This document shows, in pieces, positions 32,375-41,544 of a stretch of 64,000 nucleotides of DNA. Source of the DNA: Streptomyces sp. R21 (GTDB taxonomy: Bacteria; Actinomycetota; Actinomycetes; Streptomycetales; Streptomycetaceae); NCBI RefSeq assembly GCF_041051975.1, contig NZ_CP163435.1, positions 4,898,001-4,962,000 of the forward strand, written 5' to 3'. Positions within the stretch are counted from its first letter, which is position 1; each line of letters starts with the position of its first letter. Position numbers and translations under genes: made by a program. Under the pieces are notes generated by a model. That model had not been told where the DNA came from and did not search any database. It was given only the letters and a program-made list of their open reading frames with translations.

Positions 32375-33937
32375 CTACGCGGCACCGCGGTACGACGACT
32401 TGCCCTGCGCCCCGCCGGAGCGCCCCCGGGACTCGGTGCCGGAGCGGCGCCCCTGGGCGGCGGAGCGGCCGCCTCGGCCGCGGGCCGGGCCGGAGGCGCG
32501 CCTCGGGCGCTCCGCCGGTGCCGGGATGGTGACCGGGACCCCGGAGGGCTGTCGGGCGCCGGTGATGCGGGTCAGCTCCTCCTCGCCGGAGCGGACCTGG
32601 GCGACCTGCGGGGTGATGCCCGCGGTCGCCATCAGCCGGCTCATCTCGCGGCGCTGGTTGGGCAGTACGAGGGTGACGACGCTGCCGGACTCGCCGGCCC
32701 GGGCGGTACGGCCGCCGCGGTGCAGGTAGTCCTTGTGGTCGGCGGGCGGGTCCACGTTGACCACGAGGTCGAGGTTGTCGACGTGGATGCCGCGCGCGGC
32801 GACGTTCGTGGCCACGAGCACCGAGACGTCGCCGGTCTTGAACTGGGCGAGCGTGCGGGTGCGCTGCGGCTGCGACTTGCCGCCGTGCAGGGCCGCGGCC
32901 CGGACACCGCTGCTGAGCAGGTGCTTCGTCAGCTGGTCCACTGCGTGCTTGGTGTCCAGGAACATGATCACCCGGCCGTCGCGGGCCGCGATCTCGGTGG
33001 TGGTCGCGTACTTGTCGGCGGGACGCACCTCCAGCACGTGGTGCTCCATCGTGGTGACGGCGCCCGCGGAGGGGTCGACGGAGTGGACCACCGGGTCGTG
33101 GAGGTAGCGGCGCACCAGCAGGTCGACGTTGCGGTCCAGGGTGGCCGAGAACAGCATCCGCTGGCCCTCCGGGAGCACCATGTCGAGCAGCTCGGTGACC
33201 TGCGGCATGAAGCCCATGTCGGCCATCTGGTCGGCCTCGTCCAGGACGGTGATGCTCACCCGGTCCAGACGGCAGTCCCCGCGCTCGATGAGGTCCTTGA
33301 GACGGCCCGGCGTCGCGACGACGACCTCGGCCCCGCCGCGCAGGGCGCCCGCCTGGCGGCCGATCGACATGCCGCCGACCACGGTCGCCATGCGGAGCCT
33401 GAGCGACCGGGCGTACGGGGTGAGCGCGTCGGTGACCTGCTGGGCGAGCTCGCGGGTGGGTACGAGGACCAGGGCGAGCGGCTGCCTGGGCTCGGCACGC
33501 TTGCCCGCGGTACGGGCCAGCATGGCGAGCCCGAACGCGAGGGTCTTGCCCGAGCCGGTACGGCCCCGGCCGAGGACGTCCCGGCCCGCGAGGGAGTTCG
33601 GGAGGGTGGCCGCCTGGATCGGGAACGGCTGGGTCACGCCCTCGGCGGCCAGTGCGGCCAGCAGGGGCGCGGGCATGTCCAGATCGGCGAACGCCTCCGC
33701 GGCGGGCAGCGCGGGCGTGATGGTGACGGGCAGTGCGAACTCGCCCTGCACTCCCCCGGACCGGCGCGGTCCGCGACCGGAAGAACCGGAGCGGCCGGAG
33801 TAGCCGCCGGTGCCGCCCGAGCGGCCGGCGGACTGGGAGCCGTAGCCCCCGCTCCTGCGGGCGCCGCCGCGGGAGTTCTCGGACGCGCCCGAGCGGCCGT
33901 ACGAATAACGTTCATTTCTACGAGACGTGTGGTTCAT
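32375..33937 (-). CDS. DEAD-box RNA helicase
   Basis: A 520-residue helicase from ATG 33937 (aaggaagg, 6 nt). The N-terminal 65 residues are a Gly/Ser/Arg/Tyr-rich disordered tail. The core has Q-motif region EGVTQPFPIQAATLP, Walker A GRTGSGKT, PTRELA, TPGR, VLDEADQMADMGF, SAT, ARGIHVDNLDLVVNVDPP and LHRGGRTARAG. The C-terminal tail is again RG-rich (PARGRGGRSAAQGRRSG). Both tails favour RNA binding and condensation. It follows a cold-shock protein gene on the same strand (about 290 nt, with a terminator between), consistent with a cold-induced RNA-unwinding role like CsdA/DeaD. Confidence 0.93.
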   Translation of the reverse strand: MNHTSRRNERYSYGRSGASENSRGGARRSGGYGSQSAGRSGGTGGYSGRSGSSGRGPRRSGGVQGEFALPVTITPALPAAEAFADLDMPAPLLAALAAEGVTQPFPIQAATLPNSLAGRDVLGRGRTGSGKTLAFGLAMLARTAGKRAEPRQPLALVLVPTRELAQQVTDALTPYARSLRLRMATVVGGMSIGRQAGALRGGAEVVVATPGRLKDLIERGDCRLDRVSITVLDEADQMADMGFMPQVTELLDMVLPEGQRMLFSATLDRNVDLLVRRYLHDPVVHSVDPSAGAVTTMEHHVLEVRPADKYATTTEIAARDGRVIMFLDTKHAVDQLTKHLLSSGVRAAALHGGKSQPQRTRTLAQFKTGDVSVLVATNVAARGIHVDNLDLVVNVDPPADHKDYLHRGGRTARAGESGSVVTLVLPNQRREMSRLMATAGITPQVAQVRSGEEELTRITGARQPSGVPVTIPAPAERPRRASGPARGRGGRSAAQGRRSGTESRGRSGGAQGKSSYRGAA

Positions 33938-34174
33938 TCGGAACCTTCCTTGATACGGCTTGATGCGGCACGTATCAAGGAATTCCCGGCGCGCAAATGA
34001 AAGGCGCGGGGAACTGCGAGAACGAACCGGAGAAAGCGTGCGGCCGAGTTGCGGCCGATGGGTGAACAGCCGGAATCGGCTCGTCCAGGTATCTGAGCGG
34101 CGCCCCGCTGAGGGCGCCCGGTGACGGACACCGGGCGGCGGGCGCCCCGGGTGCAGGACCCGGAAAAAGCAACG

Positions 34175-34210
34175 AGCTGGGGCCCGCACCCCAAGGTGCG
34201 GGCCCCAGCT
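34175..34210 (-). terminator. terminator of the first cold-shock gene
   Basis: A 16-bp perfect stem (agctggggcccgcacc and complement) with a 4-nt loop, followed on the minus strand by a T-run (gctttttcc). It lies just 19 nt beyond the cold-shock gene stop. Confidence 0.92.
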
Positions 34211-34228
34211 GCGAAGTACGCGTCAGCG

Positions 34229-34432
34229 TCAGGCGGGAACGATGTTCTCGGCCTGCGGGCCCTTCTGGCCCTGCGTGACGTCGAAGGTCACCTTCTGGCC
34301 TTCCTGGAGCTCACGGAAGCCCTGGGTGGCGATGTTGGAGTAGTGGGCGAACACGTCCGGGCCGCCACCCTCCTGCTCGATGAAGCCGAAGCCCTTTTCC
34401 GCGTTGAACCACTTCACGGTGCCAGTAGCCAT
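34229..34432 (-). CDS. CspA-family cold-shock protein
   Basis: A 67-residue single cold-shock domain with RNP1 KGFGFIEQ and RNP2 VFAHYS; start ATGGCTACTGG with aaggagatatgac upstream. It binds single-stranded RNA/DNA and acts as an RNA chaperone. It differs at only six positions from the second copy at 60876-61079, and both share a long conserved leader. It is upstream of a DEAD-box helicase on the same strand. Confidence 0.96.
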   Translation of the reverse strand: MATGTVKWFNAEKGFGFIEQEGGGPDVFAHYSNIATQGFRELQEGQKVTFDVTQGQKGPQAENIVPA

Positions 34433-34613
34433 GTCATATCTCCTTCGGGGCAGTGCCCGCGGGCCCACACTGTGCGGGCCCCACGCCGCCGTGATGATTA
34501 CCCCGTCCGGAAGAACCGGCCATACAAAGCGCACCCACCAGCACATTGAACCGGTGAGTGCACTTGAAGTTTTTGGGAACCACAACTGCAACTGAGATCA
34601 ACTATAGCACGGG
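34433..34613 (-). promoter_or_regulatory. long conserved leader and promoter of cspA copy 1
   Basis: About 180 nt precede the start. The part 34575-34613 (plus strand beginning gggaaccacaactgcaactg) is almost identical to 61225-61263 in front of the second cold-shock gene. The near-start part, tcatatctcctt then ggggcagtgc and cacactgtgcg, is also conserved. Conserved distal block plus conserved proximal block with a variable middle suggests shared promoter and structured leader, possibly a cold-responsive RNA. Confidence 0.7.
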
Positions 34614-34741
34614 ACCTGTAAGCCCGCAGAGTCATGGACATCTTCCACGCGGCCGGACAATAAATCTTCACTGAAAAAAGAACGCATATCTCTTTTGGCG
34701 ATGACAGATTTACGACGGCGTGGAACCGAGTGTCCCGGCGG

Positions 34742-36907
34742 TCAGCCGAGAGACGCCCAGGTCTTCCAGTAGGTCGACGTGCCGGCCTGGGTGCGGCTCG
34801 CGAACGTGCCGGTGCCGGTGCCCGCGTTGAGCCAGAGGTTGTTGGACGTGTCGCGGGACACGAGGTCGGCCTTGCCGTCGCCGTTGACGTCGCCGGCGCC
34901 GATGACGTCCTTGTAGGAGCCGCCCCAGTCGCTGAAGACCCGGACGCGGTCCTTGAGCGTGCCGGTGCCGGTGCCGTTGTAGCGCCAGAGTTCGCCCGAC
35001 CCGTCGAGGGCGAGGACGTCACCGATGCCGTCGCCGTTGAGGTCGCCGGCACCGATGACGCGCTTGTAGCCGGTCCAGGCGGAGCGGATCTTCACACGCG
35101 GCTTGAAGCCGTCGGTGCCGTTGTGGGCGTAGAGGTAGACGTTTCCGGTGGCGGCGTCACGGGCCAGCAGGTCGGGGCGGCCGTCACCGGTCTGGTCGCC
35201 GGAGGCGAGCAGGGTGTCGTAGCCGCTCCAGTCCTGCGAAAGACGCTTGTACGCGGAGTCCGGGGTGGGCAGGCCGCCGCAGACGGGCGTGTAGAGGCGG
35301 GCCTCGCCACCGGGCAGCCGCACGACGACGTCGTTGCAGCGGTCGCCGTCGAAGTCGCCGAAGGCGACGACCTTGGTGCCCGGCGCCCAGGAGCGAGTCT
35401 GGTAGGTGACCAGCGGGTTGGCGGCGTCCTGCGTGAACAGGTTCATCGCGTCGCTCGCGGACATGCCCACGATGTCCGCGCGGGTGGTGTCGGCGTACTC
35501 GTGCCACTTGGGCAGGGACCGGGTGCCGGTGGTCGCGGTGAACGACGTACGCGAGGAACCGTCGTCGGCCGACTGCGTCCAGACCGCCAGCGGGCGGCCC
35601 TTGTCGTCGGTGGCCACCCGGCCGGTGCTGGTCGTCGCGTTCGTCAGGGAGTTGAGGGTGCGCGGCTTGGACGCACTGGCGCCCGTGAGGGTCTGCGTGA
35701 CGAAGTCGCGGCGGACCGTGTGGCTCGCCTCGAAACGCTTCTGCGTGTACGTGACGACCACCGCGCCGTTCGCGGTCTGGGCGGCGCTCACCGAGCCGGA
35801 CTCGGCGTACCCGGTGAGCTGCCGCGCGCCGGCCCAGGTGCCCCGGGAGGCGAGCCGCGTGGCGACGGTCGTGCCGTCGCCGACCACCGTGACGTCGCCG
35901 TTCGGCGCGGTCAGCAGTTCACCGTGGGTGGCGATCCCGATGTCCTCGGCCGGGGCCCAGTCCGCCGCTCCTGCCGCCTTGCGGATGTAGGAGCCGTGGG
36001 AGAGCACGTGGAAGCCGCCCTTCGGGTGCGCGGCGAGCGTGACCCCCTGGGGCTTCTCGCCGAGCTGCGGCATGTCGCGCGGCGCGGTCCAGGAGGTGGC
36101 GCCGGCGGGCTTCTCCAGGAGCTTGTAGTGCCACTTGTAGGCGGTCTCGTCGTAGTCGACGCCGTCGCCCGTGTAATAGCTGTTGCCGCCCCAGATCAGC
36201 GCCAGCGCACCGTCGGCGGCGACGGCGAGATGCAGGTCGCGGAGCGTGTAGTTGTAGACGTTGTCGGGCCGGACGATCGGGTCCGGGAGCTGGTCGAGGG
36301 TCGCCGGTGCGGACCAGGTGCCCTGCGGGCCGGATCGCTCGACGACGGTCAGCCGGTGGTCCTTGTCCATCCAGGCGACGGCCTGGTGGCCGTTCGCACC
36401 CGCCGCGACGGTCGTGCCGGGCGTACCCGCGCCGATCCAGTCCGTCGCGAGGGTGCCCGTCGCGACGTCCTCCGCCGGGCCGAACGCGCCGCCGTCCGGG
36501 GCGAGCCGGGACATCCGCAGCGTGTGCTGGTCCCCGTCCGCCGCCACCCACCACAGCAGGGTGAGCGCGCCGTCGTCCGTCCGCCGGAGCGTGGCGCCGG
36601 GCGCGGGCTCGGTCTGCTGCCAGGCGGTGCTGCCCGCGGGACGGACCGAGAGCACGGTCTGGCCGCCCTGCGTGAAGAGCCCGGCCATGGTGCCGTTGCG
36701 GGCCGACTCGAGGTCGATCACCCGGGTGACGCCGGGCAGTTCCTTCGCCGCGCTCCAGGTGCCGAGCCCGGCCGGAACGGCGGCGGTCGTGGCGGTGGTG
36801 GCGGCAGTGGTGCCGGTGGCGGCCGTTGCGGCGCTCGGCGCGGCGACGGTCAGCGCGAGCACGGGAATGAGAGCGCTCCCCAGGAGCGCGCGGGACTGCA
36901 TGATCAT
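34742..36907 (-). CDS. secreted FG-GAP/VCBS repeat protein
   Basis: A 721-residue secreted protein from ATG 36907. The signal peptide (ALLGSALIPVLALTVAAPSA) leads into an Ala/Thr-rich stretch. Residues 60-480 are beta-propeller-like repeats (AVAADGALALIWGGNSYY, GNGHQAVAWMD, TDDKGRPLAVWTQ). Residues 500-721 hold four FG-GAP calcium-binding repeats: FGDFDGDRCNDVVVR, SGDQTGDGRPDLLARD, AGDLNGDGIGDVLALD and AGDVNGDGKADLVSRD. Such proteins are common and abundant in Streptomyces secretomes; ligand unknown. The start has a poor ribosome site. Confidence 0.85.
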   Translation of the reverse strand: MIMQSRALLGSALIPVLALTVAAPSAATAATGTTAATTATTAAVPAGLGTWSAAKELPGVTRVIDLESARNGTMAGLFTQGGQTVLSVRPAGSTAWQQTEPAPGATLRRTDDGALTLLWWVAADGDQHTLRMSRLAPDGGAFGPAEDVATGTLATDWIGAGTPGTTVAAGANGHQAVAWMDKDHRLTVVERSGPQGTWSAPATLDQLPDPIVRPDNVYNYTLRDLHLAVAADGALALIWGGNSYYTGDGVDYDETAYKWHYKLLEKPAGATSWTAPRDMPQLGEKPQGVTLAAHPKGGFHVLSHGSYIRKAAGAADWAPAEDIGIATHGELLTAPNGDVTVVGDGTTVATRLASRGTWAGARQLTGYAESGSVSAAQTANGAVVVTYTQKRFEASHTVRRDFVTQTLTGASASKPRTLNSLTNATTSTGRVATDDKGRPLAVWTQSADDGSSRTSFTATTGTRSLPKWHEYADTTRADIVGMSASDAMNLFTQDAANPLVTYQTRSWAPGTKVVAFGDFDGDRCNDVVVRLPGGEARLYTPVCGGLPTPDSAYKRLSQDWSGYDTLLASGDQTGDGRPDLLARDAATGNVYLYAHNGTDGFKPRVKIRSAWTGYKRVIGAGDLNGDGIGDVLALDGSGELWRYNGTGTGTLKDRVRVFSDWGGSYKDVIGAGDVNGDGKADLVSRDTSNNLWLNAGTGTGTFASRTQAGTSTYWKTWASLG

Positions 36908-37059
36908 GTGGAAAGGCCCCCCCGGGCTTGATGCCATGAACAAACAGCCGCAGCGTAACCCAGCCAAGATCAGCGGGGACTGGGGGGAGCAGAGGTCGGC
37001 CCGCGGGACGCCGGTGGAATTCTGTGGCGTCGGACTGCCCTTGATTCGAACTGACGTAC

Positions 37060-37089
37060 TTGTGTCACGCGTTCGAGTACACCTAGTTT
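37060..37089 (+). promoter_or_regulatory. promoter giving a probably leaderless mRNA
   Basis: -35 TTGTGT (37060-37065), an 18-bp spacer and -10 TAGTTT (37084-37089). The ATG at 37097 lies 7 nt past the -10, so transcription would start at or next to the start codon. No ribosome site is present. Confidence 0.55.
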
Positions 37090-37096
37090 CCGCCGC

Positions 37097-38374
37097 ATGA
37101 CCATGTCACGAAGGATGATCATCAAGGGCATAGCCGCCGCTCCGTTCGCCGGAGCCGCCGCCGGCGTCCTGGCCGCAACTCCCGCAGAGGCAGCCACCCT
37201 TGACGCCAGTCAGTACTCGCTCACCAGCCGGTCCTCCAACAGCTACGGCGAGTTCGCCGATCTGACGGCCGGTCTGGCGGCCAGGCTGCCCAAGGTGGAC
37301 GCGACCGCCGTCATCGCCGCCACCAACCGCAACGCCACCCATCTCACCAGTGCCCCGAGCACCTCCGAGGCGTTCACGACCGGCTTCGCCTGGGACCCCG
37401 ACGACCAGGCGGTCGACTACTGGATCCCCCAGGGCGTCACCACCAGCGCCGACGCCTACGGCAACGGGTTCTACCCGGAGGGCGGCAGCAACAAGGTCGT
37501 CCTCGTCTCCTGGTACTTCGAGACCGACCCCGACAGCGGGAACCACTACACCCTCGACAAGGGCCTGCGGCTCACCTTCGTCGACTACAACACCGCGTCC
37601 ACACCGACGTACCGGCACGTCCTGCTGGTCGAGCCCGTCAAGACCGCCGCCGGTGAGTACTCCTTCAACCCCATCCGCAAACACGCGGGCGGCATCATGT
37701 GGTACGGCAACCTGCTCTACGTCGTCGACACCTACAAGGGCCTGCGGGTGTTCGACCTCAACACCGTCCTCACGGTCGCCACCGCCGAGAAGGACGTGTG
37801 CGGGCTGTACGACGCCGACGGGGCGTACTACGGCTACGGGTACCAGTACGTGGTGCCGCAGAGCCACGCCTACGACAACGCCGGAACGTATCTGCGCTAC
37901 ACGGCGATCGGCCTCGACCGCGCCAGCACCCCCGACAGCCTGACGGTGAGCGAGTACTCCCTCTCCGGCACGGTCGACTACGACGACGGCACCTTCAACG
38001 GGACCGGCAAGCCCGCCTCCGCCACACCTCACGTGGTCCGCTGGCCGCTCGACTACACCGACCGGGCGCTGGGCTCGCTCACCGCGACCGAGGCGCTCAC
38101 CGTGAGCCAGCAGAAGATCCAGGGCATCGTCTCCCGCAAGAGCACGCATTACCTCTCGGCGAGCGCCGGCCCGTCCACCAAGGGCACCCTGCGCACCTTC
38201 GCCTCCGGCGGCTCGACCACGAGCGCGGTCTGCGACCTGGCGATCGGCTGCGAGGACCTCAGCTACCACAGCAGCGGCGCGTCCGGCTGGGCGTACAGCG
38301 AGTCGGTGATCTGGAACGTCAGCGAGTACACCAACAAGCGGTACGTGTACGCCGTCCACGCCGACGGCACCTGA
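37097..38374 (+). CDS. Tat-exported secreted protein of unknown function
   Basis: A 425-residue protein with a twin-arginine signal (SRRMIIKGIAAAPFAGAAAG, cleavage near PAEAA). The mature part looks like a beta-propeller with repeated aromatic strands: AFTTGFAWDPDDQAVDYWIP, KHAGGIMWYGNLLYVVDTYK, GLRVFDLNTVLTV, GYQYVVPQSHAYD, and closing DLSYHSSGASGWAYSESVIW. Pairs of Cys (DVCGLYD and VCDLAIGCED) may form disulphides. The family recurs in Streptomyces without assigned function. It is probably translated from a leaderless transcript. Confidence 0.82.
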   Translation: MTMSRRMIIKGIAAAPFAGAAAGVLAATPAEAATLDASQYSLTSRSSNSYGEFADLTAGLAARLPKVDATAVIAATNRNATHLTSAPSTSEAFTTGFAWDPDDQAVDYWIPQGVTTSADAYGNGFYPEGGSNKVVLVSWYFETDPDSGNHYTLDKGLRLTFVDYNTASTPTYRHVLLVEPVKTAAGEYSFNPIRKHAGGIMWYGNLLYVVDTYKGLRVFDLNTVLTVATAEKDVCGLYDADGAYYGYGYQYVVPQSHAYDNAGTYLRYTAIGLDRASTPDSLTVSEYSLSGTVDYDDGTFNGTGKPASATPHVVRWPLDYTDRALGSLTATEALTVSQQKIQGIVSRKSTHYLSASAGPSTKGTLRTFASGGSTTSAVCDLAIGCEDLSYHSSGASGWAYSESVIWNVSEYTNKRYVYAVHADGT

Positions 38375-38379
38375 TCCTC

Positions 38380-38452
38380 CGGGATCTCTCGGGAATCTCT
38401 CTGGGATCTCTCCGGGTTTCTCGGGCCGGGGTGTAGCGGGCTACACCCCCGG
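38380..38452. terminator. short tandem repeats plus hairpin terminator
   Basis: Four degenerate copies of gggatctctc (38391-38424) precede the hairpin ccggggtgtag/ctacacccccgg (38426-38452, one bulged c). The hairpin ends the secreted-protein transcript; the role of the repeats is unknown. Confidence 0.6.
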
Positions 38453-38527
38453 TTCGGGAGCGGGCTCCCTCGTGGGCGCGGGCCGGCGCCGAGATGGTGG
38501 ACGCCGGACACGAAGACGGGACGCACG

Positions 38528-39559
38528 ATGGGAAACCCTTCACGAGCAGTGCTGGCCGGCGTGGGTGTCACCTGCGGCGCGCTCTTCCTCGCGGTCAGCC
38601 TCGGGCAGGACGACGACGGGGGCGGTTCGGCCGCCGCCCAGCCGAAGCCCTCGGCCGGCGCGCCGCGGACGACGACCCTCTCCGGGTCGCCGAGCGGGCC
38701 GTACGTCGCGCTCGGCGACTCGTACACCTCCGGAGCGGGGATACCGGCGCAGTCCGGCAGGCCCGCCGGCTGCGACCGCTCCGACCGCAACTACCCCGCG
38801 CTGGTCGCCGAGGAACTGAAGCTCGACGCCGCCGGCTTCCGCGACGTCAGCTGTTCCGGCGCCACCACCGCCGGCCTCTCCGCACCCCAGTCCACCGGCC
38901 ACGGCACCAACCCCGCCCAGCTGTCCGCGCTCTCCGCGAAGACCCGCCTGGTCACCGTCGGTATCGGCGGCAACGACATCGGCTTCGCGTCCCTGGTCGA
39001 GCGGTGCGTGAAGGCGGGCGCGATCTATTACGCCACCGGCAGCGGCAAGTACACCGGGGACGACGCGCCCTGCCGGAGCCGGTACGTGTCCGAATCCGAA
39101 TCCGGTTCCGCTTCCGACTCCGGATCCGGCTCCGACTCCGGCGCCACCGACGTCGTACGGCAGAAGATCCGGGCAGTCGGTGAACGGCTCGACAGCACTC
39201 TGGCCGAGGTCGAGCGCCGCGCCCCGCAGGCGCGGGTGTACGTCGTGGGATACCCGGCGATCCTGCCCGACGGGGGCCACGGCTGCGACGACGACATGAC
39301 CATCGCCCCCGAGGACCTGGCGTTCCTTCATGACAAGGAGCAGCAGCTCAACAGTGCGCTGCGGGAGCGGGCGGAGGCGGCCGGGGCCGGATACGTCGAC
39401 ACATACACGCCCTCCGTCGGCCACGACGCCTGTACGGCCACCGGCACCCGCTGGGTCGAGCCCCTGATCCCCGCGTCCCCGGCCGCGCCCGTCCACCCCA
39501 ACGCCCGCGGTGAGCGCGCGATGGCCGACGCCGTACTGCGCGCGCTGCGGGGCTCCTGA
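38528..39559 (+). CDS. secreted SGNH/GDSL hydrolase
   Basis: A 343-residue secreted esterase/lipase. Signal anchor (AVLAGVGVTCGALFLAVSLG), then block I ALGDSYTSGAGIPA with the catalytic Ser, block II DVSCSGATTAG, block III VTVGIGGNDIGF and block V PVHPNARGERAMADAV with the catalytic Asp-His region. A low-complexity insert, SESESGSASDSGSGSDSG, is encoded by a hexamer-like repeat (39089-39141). It resembles the SCI11.14c lipase type. Its stop overlaps the start of the histidine kinase gene (ATGA), so the three genes 38528-41429 may be co-transcribed. Confidence 0.9.
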   Translation: MGNPSRAVLAGVGVTCGALFLAVSLGQDDDGGGSAAAQPKPSAGAPRTTTLSGSPSGPYVALGDSYTSGAGIPAQSGRPAGCDRSDRNYPALVAEELKLDAAGFRDVSCSGATTAGLSAPQSTGHGTNPAQLSALSAKTRLVTVGIGGNDIGFASLVERCVKAGAIYYATGSGKYTGDDAPCRSRYVSESESGSASDSGSGSDSGATDVVRQKIRAVGERLDSTLAEVERRAPQARVYVVGYPAILPDGGHGCDDDMTIAPEDLAFLHDKEQQLNSALRERAEAAGAGYVDTYTPSVGHDACTATGTRWVEPLIPASPAAPVHPNARGERAMADAVLRALRGS

Positions 39560-40797
39560 TGAGCGGCGGACCGGCAGGGGGCTCCGTGAGCCGCGCAGGC
39601 GGCCGGTCGGCCGTGTCGCCTAGCCTGATCGGCATGGGGAAGACGGTGCGGCACGCTGCGCGGGCCACGCTTCAGCTCGGCTTCGCCGCGTTCATGGCCT
39701 TCGGCACGATCATCTTCATCACCGTGCTGCTCATCACGGCCATCGGTGCGGTGACCGTGATCGGCATCTGGCTGGTGCCCGAGACGGTGCTGCTGATCCG
39801 CCGGATCGCCGGTGCCAAGCGGCAGCAGACGGCCGTCTGGACGGGTACGCCGATCCCCGAGGCCTATCTGCCGCTGACCGGTCCGCTGCGCAAACGGCTG
39901 CGCACGGCGGTCCGCGACCCGGGCACGCTCGCCGACCTGATCTGGATGGTCGCCCACTACGCCTACGGCTTCCTGCTCGCGCCCGCGCTGCTGCTGTGGC
40001 CGGTCGGCCTGGCCGTGGACGGCGTACGGTGCGGGCTGCTGCACCGTACGCCGTGGGTGCTGCCGCTGATCGGACGGCTCGCGGACCTGGACGCCCGCTG
40101 GTCCACCGCACTGCTCAAGCCCGGACCCAAGGCCCAACTGGCCGAGCGTGTCGAGGAGTTGACCGCGACCCGGGCCGGTGCCATCGCCGCGCACGGCGCC
40201 GAGCTGCGCCGTATCGAACGCGATCTGCACGACGGCACCCAGGCCCGGCTGGTGTCCCTGTCCATGCGGATCGGGCTGGCCCGACGCGCCTACGACCAGG
40301 ACCCGGAGGCTGCCCGGGGGCTCCTCGCCGACGCTCAGGACCAGGCCGAGGAGGCGCTGACCGAGCTGCGGCACGTGGTGCGCGGCATCCACCCGCCGAT
40401 CCTCACCGACCGGGGCCTCGCCGGAGCGGTCCGCGCGCTCGCCGCCGGCAGCGGTCTCGACGTCACCGTGCGCGTGCACGGCCTGGAGGACGGCACCGAG
40501 CCCGGCGCCCGCGCCCCCGCCGCCGTCGAGGCCGCCGCCTACTTCGTGGTCGCCGAGGCGCTGACCAACGCCGCCAAGCACAGCGGCGCCGAACGCGCCG
40601 CGGTGGATCTGCTGCGGGAGCCGGCCGGGCTGCGGGTGACCGTGCGCGACACCGGCCGCGGCGGCGCCGACCAGAGGGGCGGCTCCGGACTTCTCGGCAT
40701 GCGGCGCCGGGTCGCCGCCCTCGACGGCACCTTCGCCCTGACCAGCCCCGCCGGGGGCCCGACCGTGATCGACGTGGAGCTGCCGTGCGTGTGGTGA
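39559..40797 (+). CDS. two-component sensor histidine kinase (HisKA_3)
   Basis: A 412-residue kinase. ATG 39559 overlaps the SGNH stop; a second in-frame ATG at 39634 (MGKTVRHAARATLQLGFAAF) is at least as likely, since the first 25 residues are low complexity. Four membrane helices (residues 38-80 and 125-155) form a sensor-domain-like N-terminus. The dimerisation/phosphoacceptor part has His in IERDLHDGTQARLVSLSMRI; the ATPase has EALTNAAKHSGA and GGSGLLGMRRRV. It signals to the overlapping response regulator gene. The stimulus is unknown, probably envelope-related. Confidence 0.93.
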   Translation: MSGGPAGGSVSRAGGRSAVSPSLIGMGKTVRHAARATLQLGFAAFMAFGTIIFITVLLITAIGAVTVIGIWLVPETVLLIRRIAGAKRQQTAVWTGTPIPEAYLPLTGPLRKRLRTAVRDPGTLADLIWMVAHYAYGFLLAPALLLWPVGLAVDGVRCGLLHRTPWVLPLIGRLADLDARWSTALLKPGPKAQLAERVEELTATRAGAIAAHGAELRRIERDLHDGTQARLVSLSMRIGLARRAYDQDPEAARGLLADAQDQAEEALTELRHVVRGIHPPILTDRGLAGAVRALAAGSGLDVTVRVHGLEDGTEPGARAPAAVEAAAYFVVAEALTNAAKHSGAERAAVDLLREPAGLRVTVRDTGRGGADQRGGSGLLGMRRRVAALDGTFALTSPAGGPTVIDVELPCVW

Positions 40798-41429
40798 TCG
40801 CCGAGGACAACGCCCTGCTGCGCGAGGGGCTGGTCCTGCTGCTCACGTCGACCGGCCACGAGGTGGTCGCCGTCGTCGGCACCGGACCCGAGATCCTCCC
40901 GGCGCTGCTGGAACACCACCCGGACGTCGCCGTCCTCGACGTACGGATGCCGCCCGGCTTCCGCGACGAGGGCCTGCGCGCCGCGCTGGAGGCCCGCCGT
41001 CAGCTGCCCGGTCTGCCCGTGCTGGTCCTTTCGCAGTACGTCGAGGAGTCGTACGCCGCCGAACTCCTCGGCGGGGGCGCGGCCGGCGTCGGCTATCTGC
41101 TCAAGGACCGGGTCGGCCGGGTCGACGAGTTCCTCGACGCGCTGACCCGGGTCGCGGCCGGCGGCACCGCCCTCGACCCCGAGGTCGTCGCCGAACTCCT
41201 CACCCGGCGCGCCGACTCGCCCCTCGACTCGCTCACCCCGCGCGAGCGCGAGGTCCTCGAGCTGATGGCCGAGGGCCGCGACAACACCACGATCGCCCGC
41301 ACCCTCGTCATCACCGAGCGATCCGTCAGCAAGCACATCGGCAACGTGTTCCTGAAGCTCGGCCTGCCGACCAGCGACAGCGGGCATCGGCGGGTGCTGG
41401 CCGTGCTGGCGTATCTGAACAACGCCTGA
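40785..41429 (+). CDS. NarL/FixJ-family response regulator
   Basis: A 214-residue regulator starting at GTG 40785, overlapping the kinase gene by 13 nt. The receiver domain has the acidic pair VVIAEDNALLREGL, phosphoacceptor Asp in VAVLDVRMPPGF, and Lys in GYLLKDRV. The LuxR-type HTH (residues ~150-214) is LTPREREVLELMAEGRDNTT then IARTLVITERSVSKHIGNVF. It pairs with the kinase at 39559. Targets may include the neighbouring SGNH hydrolase. Confidence 0.95.
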   Translation: MRVVIAEDNALLREGLVLLLTSTGHEVVAVVGTGPEILPALLEHHPDVAVLDVRMPPGFRDEGLRAALEARRQLPGLPVLVLSQYVEESYAAELLGGGAAGVGYLLKDRVGRVDEFLDALTRVAAGGTALDPEVVAELLTRRADSPLDSLTPREREVLELMAEGRDNTTIARTLVITERSVSKHIGNVFLKLGLPTSDSGHRRVLAVLAYLNNA

Positions 41430-41544
41430 CCAGGGGTTCGGTGGGCCGGGCTGCGGGAGGGCGCTGTCACTCGGACGGCTCCGTCCGCCTGGTGACGGCT
41501 TCCCCGCGGCGACAGGCTCGGAGCACCTCCAGAAGAGACGGACC

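Noticed and set aside
34730..36931. 733-codon plus-strand frame
   Set aside because: Antisense shadow of the FG-GAP protein, whose calcium-binding repeats prove the minus strand is coding.
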